From Petaurus breviceps papuanus (lineage: Eukaryota > Chordata > Mammalia > Diprotodontia > Petauridae): 64,000 nt of DNA. The DNA lies in NCBI GenBank assembly GCA_028583685.1, contig JAMXIF010000058.1:16988742-17052741 (forward strand), read 5' to 3'. The translations under genes and the position numbers were made by a program. Under the pieces are notes generated by a model that saw only the letters and a program-made list of their open reading frames with translations, was not told the origin of the DNA and ran no database searches. Position 1 is the stretch's first letter; each line of letters begins with the position of its first letter. This document shows positions 1 through 10,504 of this stretch, in pieces.

Positions 1-114
1 CACATAAAAGGAAGCAGAAGGTGGGGGGAAGGGGGGTTGAGGGGGTGGAGTGAATCCAGTATTGCAGCTCATGGGAAATGCCTGGGCTATGAGCTCCTTT
101 TGCCTTTCTTCCAG

Positions 115-172
115 CATTTAACACAATTCCTAGCATGGAGTAAATGATGAATAAATGCTTGTTGACTAAATG
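115..172 (+). mobile_element. L2 LINE, 3'-end fragment
   Basis: The run from ACAATTCCTAGCATGGAGTA to AATAAATGCTTGTTGACTAA is the typical 3' end of L2 (core 'CCTAGCACAGTG...AATAAATGCTTGTTGA'). Short and diverged. Confidence 0.6.
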
Positions 173-174
173 AC

Positions 175-410
175 CATATTGGAGCCAGATTGTGAAGAAT
201 TTTAAATTGGGAGCTACTGAAAAATTTTGAGGAAAGGAGTGACAGCATCAGGCTTGTATAGTAGAAGACTATTTTTGCAGCTATGTGATTGAAAAAGGGG
301 AGAGGCTAGAAGTAGGGAGGCCTGTTCCTATGCTGTTGTGGTAGTCTAGATATAGTAGGTAAAGAGGACCTAACCTAGTATGGTTGAGAGAGTTTGTCAC
401 AAGGGATTCA
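175..410 (-). mobile_element. L2-clade LINE, ORF2 3' part, antisense
   Basis: Phrases such as GGGAGCTACTGAAAAATTTTGA and GGAGTGACAGCATCAGGCTTG are the reverse complement of the conserved end of the L2/CR1 reverse-transcriptase ORF. In sense this codes for the 'SDHVTPLLKSLHWLPI' type of peptide. Diverged, no open frame. Confidence 0.6.
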
Positions 411-429
411 TATAATTGATGACAGTTAT

Positions 430-525
430 ATGAGTATTAATTATTATCAACAGTAGTCATTTTTACAGTTTTATACATTTCAAAGCACTTTCATACACAT
501 GATCTCATTTGATCAATATGTTGTT
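430..525 (-). mobile_element. MIR/CORE-SINE 3' part, antisense
   Basis: The order 'TTTTATACATTTCAAAGCAC ... GATCTCATTTGATC' matches the reverse complement of the MIR-family 3' half (CAAAGCACTTT ... ATCTCATTTGATCCTC). Confidence 0.6.
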
Positions 526-539
526 TAGTGTTGATTGAA

Positions 540-1900
540 GGACACATGGGCGGAGGTCAAGGATTCTGTCTGTGTGTTTTCACTGCGTTCTAGTGATTGA
601 GACTTCCAGAGGACAGGGAAAAGTGGGTGAGGGGGTGAGGAAGCTAAGTTAGCTTTGATAATTCTGTCTGCTTACAGTAATTTAGGAAGTATCCTTTCTT
701 TAAAGGTTATGTTCAGTAGATATATAGTTCTAATCATTTATTGTACTTTAATTTGTACCTGCAGTCATTATTTCTCTGAGTTTTTTTTATCTTCCATGAA
801 CAAGGTAACATGTAAAGCCCGCTGGACATGAATATGAAGATAATGGGGGGGGGGCAGCTTATGACCTGCATCTTCATGCCTTTCTCCCTAAGTTCATACC
901 TCTTCTACATGGTGTGCTCCATCTGGGGAGCTGACAGCACAGGCTGGTTATAATGATGCTTTCAAATTTCTTCACCGAGTCTGTAATTAAATGACATCAC
1001 TGAGTCTTAAATGCATCTGCTGTGAAAGTCAGAAGGCTAAATTATCCCATTAAAGGGAGAAAAGTGTTACTCAGTGTTAAAGAAGCTCAAGTTTAGTATG
1101 CTGGAGAGTTGCTTCGGGAAAGCTGTTGAAAGCCAGTTGAGCATGGTACATTGTGGAAAGATTGGGAGGCCAGGAGGCCATGGGGTTTAGAACAAGCTGT
1201 TCAAGAACTACAGCTGCACTCTGGCAAACTTAAAAAAAAAGAGAGTTTTCTCTCAAATGTAGTTAACTGTTTGGCTACTGGAATTAGCTCCCAGCTGCTA
1301 GAATTAACTCCCAGCAGCTGGGATGTCCTAATCCAGTGGGACAAGCAGGCCGCCATGAGAGTTGTGGTGTGAGGTAGCTGCTTAGGACATAGTGTTAGCC
1401 AGGTCATGGGGTTGATCAGTCCCACAAGGGCAGATGGCACTAACCTGTTTCATGACTACAGATAACTCACTAGGACTGAGGATGCCTTTTCCTCAAAATA
1501 TTTTCCCATGGAATGAATGGACCAGTCAAGAGAATGACTATAGATCAATACAAATCCATCACTGTTATTATAATAACCTAGCAGCCAGGGCAGGGATGTG
1601 CGTAACAGCATAAGCAGAGCTCATTTAAGACAGTTTTTCTGGGCTGCAACTCCCAGCCTGAGCAAAGTGATTCTGTGATTCTACAGTGAAGAGGTTACTG
1701 GTTGTACGTTGATATTTCTCACCCATGTACATGAGTTTGCTAATCACCTGTAGCATCATACTTTTTAAATGCAAAAGATAATAATGTGAGTGCTTAAATG
1801 ATCTCAGCGTGATTGGCTTCCTAGGCATTCTCTTGTCATTAGGAATTTTCATTTTTCCAACGTATTTAATTTTCCTCCTATATCCACATCCAGTTGATTA
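540..1900. other. Unassigned intron sequence
   Basis: No repeat family or coding exon is recognised over most of this stretch. It holds a short G-run near 845-854 and a local near-duplication at about 1280-1322. Two overlapping ORFs near 1151-1440 (73 and 79 codons, opposite strands) have no recognisable protein features. Confidence 0.5.
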
Positions 1901-1904
1901 TATT

Positions 1905-2068
1905 AGATCATAACAATGATGATGATGATGATAACTGACATTTAGATATTATTTTAACGTTTGCCAGGTGCTTTACATCCTTCCCTAATTTTATCTTAAC
2001 AACAATCCTATGAGGTAAATGCCACAGATATAATTATCCCCATTTCCCTCTTCTGTAGAATGGGGTAT
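1905..2068 (-). mobile_element. MIR/CORE-SINE, antisense
   Basis: Begins with a GAT trinucleotide run (1917-1932), then 'ACTGACATTTAGATATTATT', 'GTGCTTTACATCCTT', 'ACAACAATCCTATGAGGTAA' and 'ATTATCCCCATTT', the usual order of an antisense MIR 3' half. The 5' half is missing. Confidence 0.7.
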
Positions 2069-2309
2069 GATAAATCAATTTCTGCCATTTTTAGTGTTTC
2101 AAGACTGTTTATTAAAGCATGAAATTTTTGCCCAGCTTTGCTTATGGTGATCAGTACTGGTGCTAGGTGAAGGAAGTGAGTGCCCTGATAGCTGCAGTTT
2201 TGTAGGACAGTTCTTGTCTAAAGCAAGCCAGTGTTTTTTAATTTTTATTTATTTTTATTTTTTCCTCTAATGCGTGCACTGACTCAAAGTACCAGGCCAT
2301 GACTCAAGA

Positions 2310-2545
2310 AGCATCATGGCGTTAGTAGATAAAGCACTCAACTTAGGGTCAGGAAGGCCTGCCTTCCAGTCCTGCCTCAGACATTTTCCTGTGCTACGAC
2401 CCCTCGCAGCAAATCTAGGAAGTAAATGCTACAGATGTAATCATCCCTATTTGCCTCTTCTGCATAAAGTGGAGAAATGAACCCTGGGCAAATTGTTTTG
2501 CCTCTCAGGGTCCCAGGCAATTCTCTAAGTACCTAACTCCCTATT
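2310..2545 (+). mobile_element. CORE-SINE (Mar-1/MIR type), interrupted
   Basis: The tRNA-like head (TAGTAGATAAAGCACTCAAC, GGGTCAGGAAGGCCTG) and CORE start (CTGCCTCAGACATTTTCCTG) are followed by a segment that looks antisense-MIR (about 2407-2478). The CORE then resumes at ACCCTGGGCAAATTGTTTTG. Either a nested MIR piece or a local rearrangement. Confidence 0.65.
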
Positions 2546-2599
2546 CGTTGAAATCCCATGTCTGTCATCCACATGTCTCCAAAAACATGTGGATAAATT

Positions 2600-2685
2600 T
2601 GTGGTCAAATATTATATTATAGTATTATAATATACATTATTATGTATAATAGTATATGATAATGTAAGAGTAACATTATTATATA
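2600..2685. repeat. AT-rich low-complexity tract
   Basis: A dense run of TATTATA/ATAATA words around 2608-2680, almost free of G and C. Confidence 0.8.
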
Positions 2686-2814
2686 TTTTTGGGGGTGAAA
2701 AGTCAGTTTGTGCTTATTTTCTTTTATTATAACTCCAGTGCTCACTATCAAATCCTTCCCACAGTTTTACTGGTTCTGCTATTTTCACTAAAAATTGAAA
2801 TGCTAGCATCTAAC

Positions 2815-2935
2815 AATTCTTTAAATAGATATTTACTGAGTGACTACTTTGTGCAAGTCCTAGTGCTAGACACTGTTGGGGGTATAAAAATGTCTACTGT
2901 CCCTGCCCTGCAGAAACTTACAGTTCATTAAGTTC
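2815..2935 (-). mobile_element. L2 LINE 3' end, antisense
   Basis: Reads as the reverse complement of the L2 tail: 'GATATTTACTGAGTGACTAC', 'AGTGCTAGACACTG', 'CCTGCCCTGCAGAAACTTAC'. Confidence 0.75.
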
Positions 2936-2954
2936 TGTTGGGCATATTTACTGC

Positions 2955-3072
2955 CATATTTCTCACATGTCACTTTGGCAGTGCACCAGAATACAAACTC
3001 CTTGAGGCCAGGGACCTTTTTTCATTTTGTCTTTGTCTCTTCAGCACCTAGGATGCAGTAGATATTTAATAA
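2955..3072 (+). mobile_element. L2 LINE 3' end
   Basis: 'AACTCCTTGAGGCCAGGGAC', then 'TCAGCACCTAGGATGCAGTA' and 'GATATTTAATAAGTGATGG', the L2 3' terminus in sense. It lies directly after an antisense L2 3' end, so the two form a tail-to-tail inverted pair. Confidence 0.75.
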
Positions 3073-3790
3073 GTGATGGCAAAGAATTGGAAATTGAGGG
3101 GATGCCCATCAATTGGGAAATGACTAAACCAGTTGTGGTATCTGATTATGACTGAATACTACTGTGCTATAAGAAATGATGAGCGCGGGGCGGCCAGGTA
3201 GCACAGCGAGTAAGAGCACCGTCTCCAGTGTTGAGAAGACCTGGAGATCGAATCCCGGGCTCAGACACTTAGCACCCACCCAGAAACACCTGGCCGTGTA
3301 ACCTTGGGCAAGTTACTTAACCCCAATTGCTTAAAAAAAAAAAAAAAGAAATGATGAGCTCTATGATCTTAGAAAACCATGGAAAGACTTGCACAAAATA
3401 ATGAAGAACAAAATGAGCAAAATGAAGGGAACATTGTATGTTGCAGTATTGTTTTAAGAATGACTTTGAGTGATTGTTATTTTGTGTATCATAAATACCC
3501 AAACTTACTACAAAGAACATAAGAAACATGCTATATGCATCCAGAGAAAGAACTGATAAATAGATGTAAAAATAATTTTACATATATATGCATATATCTA
3601 CATACCTGTTTGTGTCTAATGGTAGCCATGGGGGGGGGGGGGGGATTTCCATGATAATTGTGTTGTATATTTGGAGAGAATAGCAAGTTGTGTGTAGTAG
3701 ATTTGCAGTTTCATGTATAATCATCTTTTTTATTGTGCTATGTTATGGAAATGCTTGTTTTATTCCATAAATTAAATTTAAACAAAACAA
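3072..3790 (+). mobile_element. L1-lineage LINE 3' end (ORF2 end and 3' UTR), split by a SINE
   Basis: 'GGGATGCCCATCAATTGGGA', 'GTTGTGGTATCTGATTATGA' and 'TACTACTGTGCTATAAGAAATGATGAG' match the end of ORF2 of mammalian L1 (human counterpart encodes MEYYAAIKNDE). This is followed by the 3' UTR, with the phrase CCAGAGAAAGAACTGATAAA, and a run of 15 G (3630-3644). The copy is cut by a SINE at 3185-3345. Diverged and non-coding. Confidence 0.8.
3171..3359 (+). mobile_element. Short tRNA-headed SINE with 14-bp target-site duplication
   Basis: The SINE body is 3185-3345. It has a head with box A-like TAGCACAGCGAG and box B-like GATCGAATCCC, a body 'TGTAACCTTGGGCAAGTTAC' and 'TAACCCCAATTGCTT', and a 14-15 base A-tail. 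The perfect target-site duplication AAGAAATGATGAGC lies at 3171-3184 and 3346-3359. It interrupts an older L1 3' end, which resumes without loss. Confidence 0.92.
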
Positions 3791-3799
3791 GAGCTAATT

Positions 3800-4470
3800 A
3801 AATTGATGTATTCTGTAATCATGAGGACCTCATAAAGAAATTCAGTGTCCTTATGTATATCATCACACACAGGCCTGCTCATAAGTAAACATCAGATCCT
3901 TTTCTGTAAGCTCCTTACTTGCTAAGATATAATCCTCAGTTTTTTCAACTAAGTCAGCAATACCAATAATTTTCTTAGATGATTACAAGAATAAGAATTA
4001 TTTTCAGAAAACTTAAAGAGTGTTTAGGGGGATTTTAAATGATTGTACTCACATGCACGCACACACACACACACACACATACAACTGTGGGACAGCTTTG
4101 TATTAATTTTGGAATAAGCACCAAGTTGATGCTGAGAGTAGGGACTTTCATAGATTGAAAAACAGGTGTCAAAGGCATTTCCAGACTAACATCTATTTTA
4201 GAAATATGACTGAAGCTTTTAGTAGTATATGCAGTATTATGGAAGAATAGCCCTAGGTAGCATGTTCAACATCAACAAAGGCGAGCCTCCTTTTTTCCCC
4301 TTTTCATTTTCCCAAGTGCTCATTCAACTCTTCCCCCAAAGACCTGCATTTTTGTTTTTCACCATAGTAACTCTCATTTATCATCTTCTAGCAGGTTTTG
4401 GAATCAAACTCCGTCAGCATTTTGCTTTATCAGCAAGTGTAGTAGTGACATCTAGTGACAAAAAGAGGGG
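3800..4470. other. Unassigned intron with a CA microsatellite
   Basis: Unique-looking, AT-rich intron sequence. A (CA)n run of about 10 units lies at 4056-4079. A chance ORF at 4229-4477 (82 codons) has no domain I recognise. Confidence 0.5.
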
Positions 4471-4650
4471 AATATAGTGTAGTGGAAAGAACTCTGGACC
4501 TGTGTGCCTTCCTGGCCACTCGTGTGACCTTGGGCAACAGCTCTGAGGCTCTTTCCTCATGCACAGAATGGGAATGACAGTATCTACGGAGAAGAAAGTG
4601 TGCATCAGGATCAGACAACTGGTTTCAGAGTAGTCTTTGGACTCTAAGGT
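4470..4650 (+). mobile_element. MIR SINE
   Basis: 'TATAGTGTAGTGGAAAGAAC', 'TCTGGACCTGTGTGCC', 'GTGTGACCTTGGGCAACAG' and 'AGAATGGGAATGACAGTATC' follow the MIR order from head to CORE to 3' part. Confidence 0.8.
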
Positions 4651-5110
4651 TCTGTGCATCTTAAACCATATTTTCCAAATTTTGGAGTTTTTTTGGGAGG
4701 GCCATTCTTTCCTGTGCTACAGAGTAGTTCAGTGATCTGTCAGATCCTTCGTAGAATTTCTGTACTTCATCTTCTACGACAGACATTGACCAATAAGCTT
4801 CCATTGTCACGTAAGGGTTCTGGTGAGCTGCTTGCCTGTGCATAAGCAAGACAGGCCAGTTATGTAGAAGGAGTGCTGCAATGCACAAAACAGGCAGAGA
4901 TTCAGGTAATGTCTTATAGAGCTTCTCGACAGAGATTTTGAAGAAGGCTACAGGGGGAAATCCCCCAGAATGAGAAGTTATAGAAAAACTGCTCAACACT
5001 GATGGCAAAGAGTACATATAGAAAGGAATGAGAGCACAGATTAGGTAAACTATTATTAGTTTATTTTTATAAAAAGTAGTTTATTCTGCTTCCACTGAAT
5101 TCAGTATTAG
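4650..5110. other. Unassigned intron sequence
   Basis: No repeat or exon recognised. An antisense ORF of 118 codons (4661-5017) looks like chance: no domain, low complexity or known motif, and no splice context. Confidence 0.45.
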
Positions 5111-5116
5111 TTCTAG

Positions 5117-5190
5117 TTTACTACCCTCCCTCAAGATTATTTTGAAGATTAAATAAAATGTATTAGAAAACTGCAGAATGTTTTAAATAT
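5117..5190 (+). mobile_element. MIR 3' fragment
   Basis: 'CCTCAAGATTATTTTGAAGA' followed by 'TTAAATAAAATGTATTAGAA' resembles the MIR tail 'CTCACAGGGTTGTTGTGAGGATTAAATGAGATAATG'. Weak. Confidence 0.45.
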
Positions 5191-5290
5191 ACATATATTA
5201 CATGTATTTGTGTAAAGGAATTGTAGTATATATATACATATATTATATATATTATATACACATATATTATGTACATACATATATTGTGTA
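5188..5290. repeat. (TATA/TACA)n AT-rich tract with a local duplication
   Basis: Mostly alternating TA/TACA words. The word GTGTAAAGGAATTGTAG (near 5210) recurs as GTGTAAGGGAATTACAG (near 5285), suggesting an unequal local duplication around the AT-rich core. Confidence 0.75.
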
Positions 5291-5799
5291 AGGGAATTAC
5301 AGGTTTTTTTCATCTTTATAAACTATTCTAACCATGTGACAATGCACGAGGAAAACTTTGTGGATTATGGTAATAAGCAGAAAGCATGGGTTCTTAGGTT
5401 GTGTATTTTTGTCATTGTAACCTGATCAATTCAGTAAGTGTTAAGTGCCTTCTATGTTCAGGTCACTGTCTTCATTTTGATTTACATTTATTGGTCACAG
5501 TATAGTTCATTAAAGATGGTTTTGTCATCCAGGAAATTTCTGCTCTGTTTTAAGCCTGTTGTCCATACAAACAGGTAATGGAGACATGTCTTTAACATTT
5601 GCATTAGAAGTGACACAAAAGACTCAGGGATGCTTCCATTCTCCTCTGGCTTGCTACTTCTACCTAGATAATCTGGAAAATTCACTTTCTGACCTCAATC
5701 AGTGTGTTGTCATTAACTCCCTTTGCAAGCATACGGTTCACATACTCTCTTTCACCCTAGCTTCAGAGATATCACACTTTCCTGTTTCACTTCTTAAAC

Positions 5800-6848
5800 C
5801 ACTGCTTCATCACCATCATTAATTCTACATCCTCTTCCTGACCCTAAATGTGATTGTCTCAGGGGTCTATCCTCAATCTTCTCTTCCTCTCTACATTTTC
5901 TTGGTTCTCTCATTCACTTCGATAGCTTCAACTACGACATCAGTGCAGATGATTCCCAAGTCTTTATCTGTAGACCTGACCACTCTTTTATGCTCCATAA
6001 TGAATCCCCAAATCCCTTTAACCCAAACTCAATGTGCCAATATATCCAAAAGAAAATTTTTACTGACTTCACTATTTCTCTCCGTGGCACCACCATTGTC
6101 TCATAACTTGAAGATTATCTTTGAATTCTTCTTCACCCCTTGTTCAATTTTACCCTCAAAATGTCCTAGCAATTTTACTCTTACAATGTCAACTTTCTCT
6201 TCTCTCTTTTCAGTCACCATAACATATGCCCTTCTCACAACTCACCAGCAGTAGACTCTAATAAGTTTTCAGTTCTCCATTGTCAATGCCTTCCAATAAA
6301 TCTAAATAATGCTGCTGCCAGAATATTTCTTACAAACTCCACCCATTGATCAAAAATCTTCATAGGTTACTTATTGCCTTCAAAAAAAAAAGGTTTATAT
6401 TCATTTACTTGGGATTCAAGGATTCAAGGCTCTCTACAATCAAGTACTATTTAAATCTCCAGACTTATCTCATATTACTCCCCTTTGTACATTTTATGTT
6501 ACAAACTGCTCTGCGACCCCCAAGGCCATAAACTCTTCCATGCCTTTGGCTATTCTTGGCACCAGGAATGTTTTTCCTCCCTCTTCCTTGCCTGTTGAAT
6601 TCCTAATCATCTATTAAACCCCAACTCAGATGCTACTACTAGGAAGCTTTCCCAGATCCCCTTTATTTCCCGGTTGTACGTTACATGATACCATGTTTTA
6701 CAAGTTTACATTTTGTCTCTGTCAATAAAATGTAAACTATTTGACATCAAGGTATGTTTCATTTTTGTCTTTTTATCCTTGAGACCTAGCACAGTGTCTG
6801 GTGCATAGTAAGTAATTAATAAATGCCTACTAATTGATTGCAGCTCTT
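5800..6848 (+). mobile_element. L2 LINE, ORF2 C-terminal part and 3' end
   Basis: About 1 kb in sense. The 'GGVPQGS'-type segment reads TGTCTCAGGGGTCTATCCTC. 'GGCACCACCATTGTCTCATA' corresponds to the L2 peptide 'GTTI...ARNLGVILD'. 'AATGCTGCTGCCAGAATATT' matches 'NAAARI'. The 3' end shows TGTAAACTATTTGACATCAA and CCTAGCACAGTGTCTGG through AATAAATGCCTAC. Several frames, no intact ORF; the 134-codon ORF at 5850-6254 is a remnant in a partly shifted frame. Confidence 0.85.
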
Positions 6849-7124
6849 TAGTGTGTTTATCATGTAGTACTTTATTTTATAATTATCTGTGTTCTCATCT
6901 TGTTTTCCCACTTGACTATATTGTTCACGAGGAAAGGAACACTCTTTTCTAAACTTTTCATATTACTCAACCGATAGAATGGTACTTTGAATCTAATAAG
7001 ATACTTGAAGGTTTTTGAAACGAATGAATGTTCTAGCTCTAATTTTGTTTCAGTTTATAGTGTCACCTGCTAGTTTTTATTAAATGCTTATTGATTGATT
7101 TAGAGCTGAAAGGAATATTAAAAA

Positions 7125-7255
7125 TTGTCTAATCTATCTTTCTCATTTTAAAATGAAGCTAACATCTAGGGAGAGAAGACCTTGTTTGCATAAGATCCTG
7201 TAGGTAGTAAACAGCTGAGCTAAGATTCCAGCCCTTCCAGTCTAGGGCTACTGTG
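7125..7255 (-). mobile_element. MIR SINE, antisense
   Basis: 'AGATCCTGTAGGTAGTAAAC', 'AGCTAAGATTCCAGCCC' and 'CAGTCTAGGGCTACTG' fit the reverse complement of the MIR CORE and head. Confidence 0.6.
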
Positions 7256-7769
7256 AATCTCTGGGGTCATTGGCAAGCATTCCATTGTGAAATGAATCAT
7301 TGAGTGACTCTTCATGCTCTACCTCAAAGGGAAGCATGCAGCCTCATTACCCCAGCTCATGTTTCCTGTCCTCCTCTTTATGAATTGGAGGTTGAGATTT
7401 GTGCCTTATTATGCCTGAGGCTCTTTATTATACCTGATTTTCAGATAAACAGGGAACATCCATTCTCTGGAATGTCATTCCCAACAGCTTTCAGAAGCAT
7501 TAAACTCACTTAGAAAATAATTAGTAATCAAAAAGGGCATTTAAATTCAATTCTCTGAAGCGTGGAGGGAGATGTACTTTACATCGATTGAATTATCAGT
7601 ACAAATATCTGCTTAGTTGAAGTAATAGTAATTAGATTTTAGTGAAAGAAGACATTTGTGTAGATTTGGAGGATATGGGATGTTTTAATCATCTATGCAT
7701 CATTTTTAGTAAGGCCAAAAGGAGAGTCGATACCAGGGGGATTTGAGTTGAGGGTACTTTCTCTTCCGC

Positions 7770-7940
7770 CTAGAATCATAGAACTTCAGAGCAAGAAAGA
7801 TAATTAGAGATGCATGTTTCAGATGAGGAAACTGAGGCCTACCAAAGTAAATTGTCCTCCTCAAGATCACATAGCTAGTTATTGGCAGGGTCAGAAAGAG
7901 AGCCTTTGTCTATTCATCCCCCTTTCCAGTGCTTTTTGCC
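7770..7940 (-). mobile_element. MIR SINE, antisense
   Basis: 'CAGATGAGGAAACTGAGGCC', 'TCCTCAAGATCACATAGCTA' and 'CCTTTCCAGTGCTTTTTGCC', classic antisense MIR order. Confidence 0.85.
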
Positions 7941-9010
7941 AAGTACCAACAGTAATGAACCAGAACATGTCTTACAAGGTACGTGACCTGGGAAATGAGA
8001 CAGTAGTCTAATACTCTGCAGTCACATTTCCATATCATTAACAACTTAGTTTTGAATCCATCCTAACTGGATTCTTTATTCATATATACTGGTGGTGCCA
8101 AGATACTAAGGATGTTTCTTTTTTTTACCTGCAAAGGGATTCCATTTAAAGAGGCCTGACAAATTGAGGCTTAGGTGGGCCTGAACCATTCCAGGCATTT
8201 GTCTAGCTTTCCTTCTTCAGAACTGCCTTTCTTTTACCTTTTGCTACTGCTTAAGTAAGTGTTTAAGAATCTGTATTGCACTATATTTATGCATTTACAC
8301 ATTTAAGTTGCCCATAAAGGAGCCTTCATCATGTCCAAAGAGGGTGATTATTTTATTTACAATTGAGACTTTGTTAAAAAAAAATAGTGAAAAGCAAAAT
8401 ATGTTATGGAAGAAAATTGTCCAGAAGGAGCAAAGATCTGAATTACTATCATATTGCCATAAGTGGAGCTCTTATATAATATGCAATTGTATTCCAAAAT
8501 GGAAATGAGAACGGGATAATTGAGGAAAATCAGAAACTCTGTAATTGAATATATGTTTTCTTTCTTAAGTGAATAGCAAAAGACATTTAAAGTCTTTCAA
8601 GAGATGGCATTATATAGCAGAAAATAATACTCAAATTTTGATTATATGAGCTAATGGGTTAGAGCATTAATGCAGATGGTGCCGAATTGTGCATTTATCT
8701 TTGAAGAGCTTTCTATCTTGCTACACTATTTGGATATTAGAGACAGATATAATAGTGAAAAAGACAGGAATCTATGAGTTAGTTTCAGATTAGAGTCTTA
8801 GAATTGAAGCGGTGAATTTAGATAGTTTTCCTCATTTTTTTTAAGTATATCTTCTACATAGCCTTGTTTCAATTTTTCTTTTGCCCATATCCAAGAGAAA
8901 TTATGAGATTAGTGAGAAAGTAGACACAGTCCCTTTATTAGGCAAACTTTTTCATAAATGATCCATAGATCAGTTTCTCAAAGGCCCTCAAATAATTTCA
9001 AAATGGACTT
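7940..9010. other. Unassigned AT-rich intron
   Basis: About 1 kb with no family I can name and no coding signal. It is AT-rich with short A and T runs. Confidence 0.45.
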
Positions 9011-9014
9011 TAAG

Positions 9015-9170
9015 GGAATGCTTGTTTAATTCAACACAAAAAACATATTAAATGCTTACTCTGAGCTTAGCACTTACAATACAAAAATGAAGTAAGACAC
9101 AGGTCCTACCTTCAACAAATTTATCATTTAGTTTGGTAGAATAAGATACATACAGCTATATCCCAATTAA
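9015..9170 (-). mobile_element. L2 LINE 3' end, antisense
   Basis: 'AATGCTTACTCTGAGCTTAG', 'CACTTACAATACAAAAATGA' and 'CCTACCTTCAACAAATTTAT' follow the antisense L2 tail. The related segment resumes beyond the Mar-1 SINE at about 9590. Confidence 0.65.
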
Positions 9171-9256
9171 TGTGAATAATGACTCCCATGAAGTAGACAT
9201 CATATTTGAATTTTCATTGTATAATGCCATTGGGCTGGAACCAATTATCATGTTGT

Positions 9257-9530
9257 ACACAAATAATTAGGGTCAGCTAATTGGCACAGTGGATAGAGCT
9301 TCAACCCTGGAGTCAGAAGGACCAGAGTTCAAATTCAGCCTCAGACACTGACTAGGTGGGTGACCCTGGGCAAGTTACTGAACCTTGTTTGTCTCAGTTC
9401 CTCATCTGTAAAATGAGCTAGAGAAGGAAATGGCAAACCACTCCAGTATCTTTGCCAAGAAAACCCCAAATGGGGTCACAAAGAGATGGATACAACTGAA
9501 ACAATTGAACAAGGACAACACAAATAATTA
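9257..9530 (+). mobile_element. Mar-1-type CORE-SINE with 13-bp target-site duplication
   Basis: Body 9270-9517. Head: GGCACAGTGGATAGAGCTTC and GACCAGAGTTCAAATTC. CORE: TGACCCTGGGCAAGTTACTG and CCTCATCTGTAAAATGAGC. RTE/BovB-like tail: AACCACTCCAGTATCTTTGC and AAATGGGGTCACAAAGAG. The perfect duplication ACACAAATAATTA lies at 9257-9269 and 9518-9530. Mar-1 SINEs are a marsupial family whose tail suggests mobilisation by RTE LINEs. Confidence 0.92.
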
Positions 9531-9589
9531 TGATGTAAGTCAGAATATGATTAGTGTAAAGAAAACTTTGAAGAGGGACCAATACTCTA

Positions 9590-9960
9590 AACTGAGAATA
9601 CGAAAATCTGAGAATGCTTCATCTGAGCTAGGTCTCAGGGAAAGGGAGAAAATTTTAACAGAAATCAGGATTTTAGCAGAAATGAGGAATAGGAAGAATA
9701 GCATTCCATATATAAGAAATAGTGTAAACAAAGATATAGAGACAAAGGAAAATGGGCAACAATTATTGGGGAAGTTCAGATAGAGAATGACGAGAAAGTA
9801 AAGAGGAGTATTAGTAAAATAGGTCTGGGAAGACGGGCTCGAGTCAGACTGTGGAGGTCCCTGAATTCCAGATTCAGGAGTTTATACCTCATATACTAAG
9901 CAAGGGGAGCCTTGGCAAAATTTTTAATAGGGGAGTGACATAATCTTTCAAGTCCATAAC
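9590..9960 (-). mobile_element. L2-clade LINE body, antisense
   Basis: 'CAGACTGTGGAGGTCCCTGA', 'GAATTCCAGATTCAGGAGTT' and 'AATAGGGGAGTGACATAATC' match the antisense L2 ORF end. Probably one insertion with 9015-9170. Confidence 0.6.
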
Positions 9961-10234
9961 TAGTTGATTTCTTATTTAATTAGAACAGTAGGGAAACAGA
10001 AAGTGCAAAGAGTGGTACATTGTGAGACTATAGAAAGTGAAGGGGGAAAAAAAACTGTCTGCCAAGCATGTGCTCTAAGAGAAGGTCAGTGGTAGGGTAG
10101 CACACAGAGTATGTGGAATGGGCGAGGTGAACAATCCATACAGGAATAATTTGAGAGTTATAAATATCCCATAGAATTCTTCCTGTTCTCATCTGAGTAA
10201 ATTGTACAGTAAAGACAAGATGAGTAATCAACGC

Positions 10235-10330
10235 ATAATTTTTTGCTGTGTGATTTTGGGCAAATCTCTTAATCTCTCTAGACTTTGATTTTCTCATCTC
10301 ATTACTAGAACTTACTATTGTAAGACTAAG
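10235..10330 (+). mobile_element. MIR SINE fragment
   Basis: 'TGTGTGATTTTGGGCAAATC' then 'TAATCTCTCTAGACTTTGAT' and 'TTTCTCATCTCATTAC' fit the MIR CORE in sense. Confidence 0.65.
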
Positions 10331-10504
10331 GACATACAAATAAATATCAAACTTGCCCCTAACTGAGCTGAAACACCAGTTGGACAGACAATATGTAATC
10401 AATGTTGTCTTCTTTTGACTTCTTAACCTTTAATCTCTATACCGTACCACTTTACTGTTAATTAATCATCATCTAGTATTGACAACAAGCTTTCCTGTAC
10501 TGAA

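Noticed and set aside
3185-3345. Functional tRNA gene
   Set aside because: Box A and B-like words are present but the head cannot form a complete cloverleaf and it is followed by SINE body and A-tail with a target-site duplication.
4661-5017. Antisense open frame of 118 codons
   Set aside because: No domain, motif or codon pattern of a protein; no splice or promoter context; lies in intron of a gene on the other strand.
5850-6254. Open frame of 134 codons on the plus strand
   Set aside because: Belongs to an L2 relic and does not stay in the ancestral frame; not a host gene.
9430-9783. Open frame of 117 codons on the plus strand
   Set aside because: Begins in the Mar-1 SINE tail and runs into antisense L2; no host protein.
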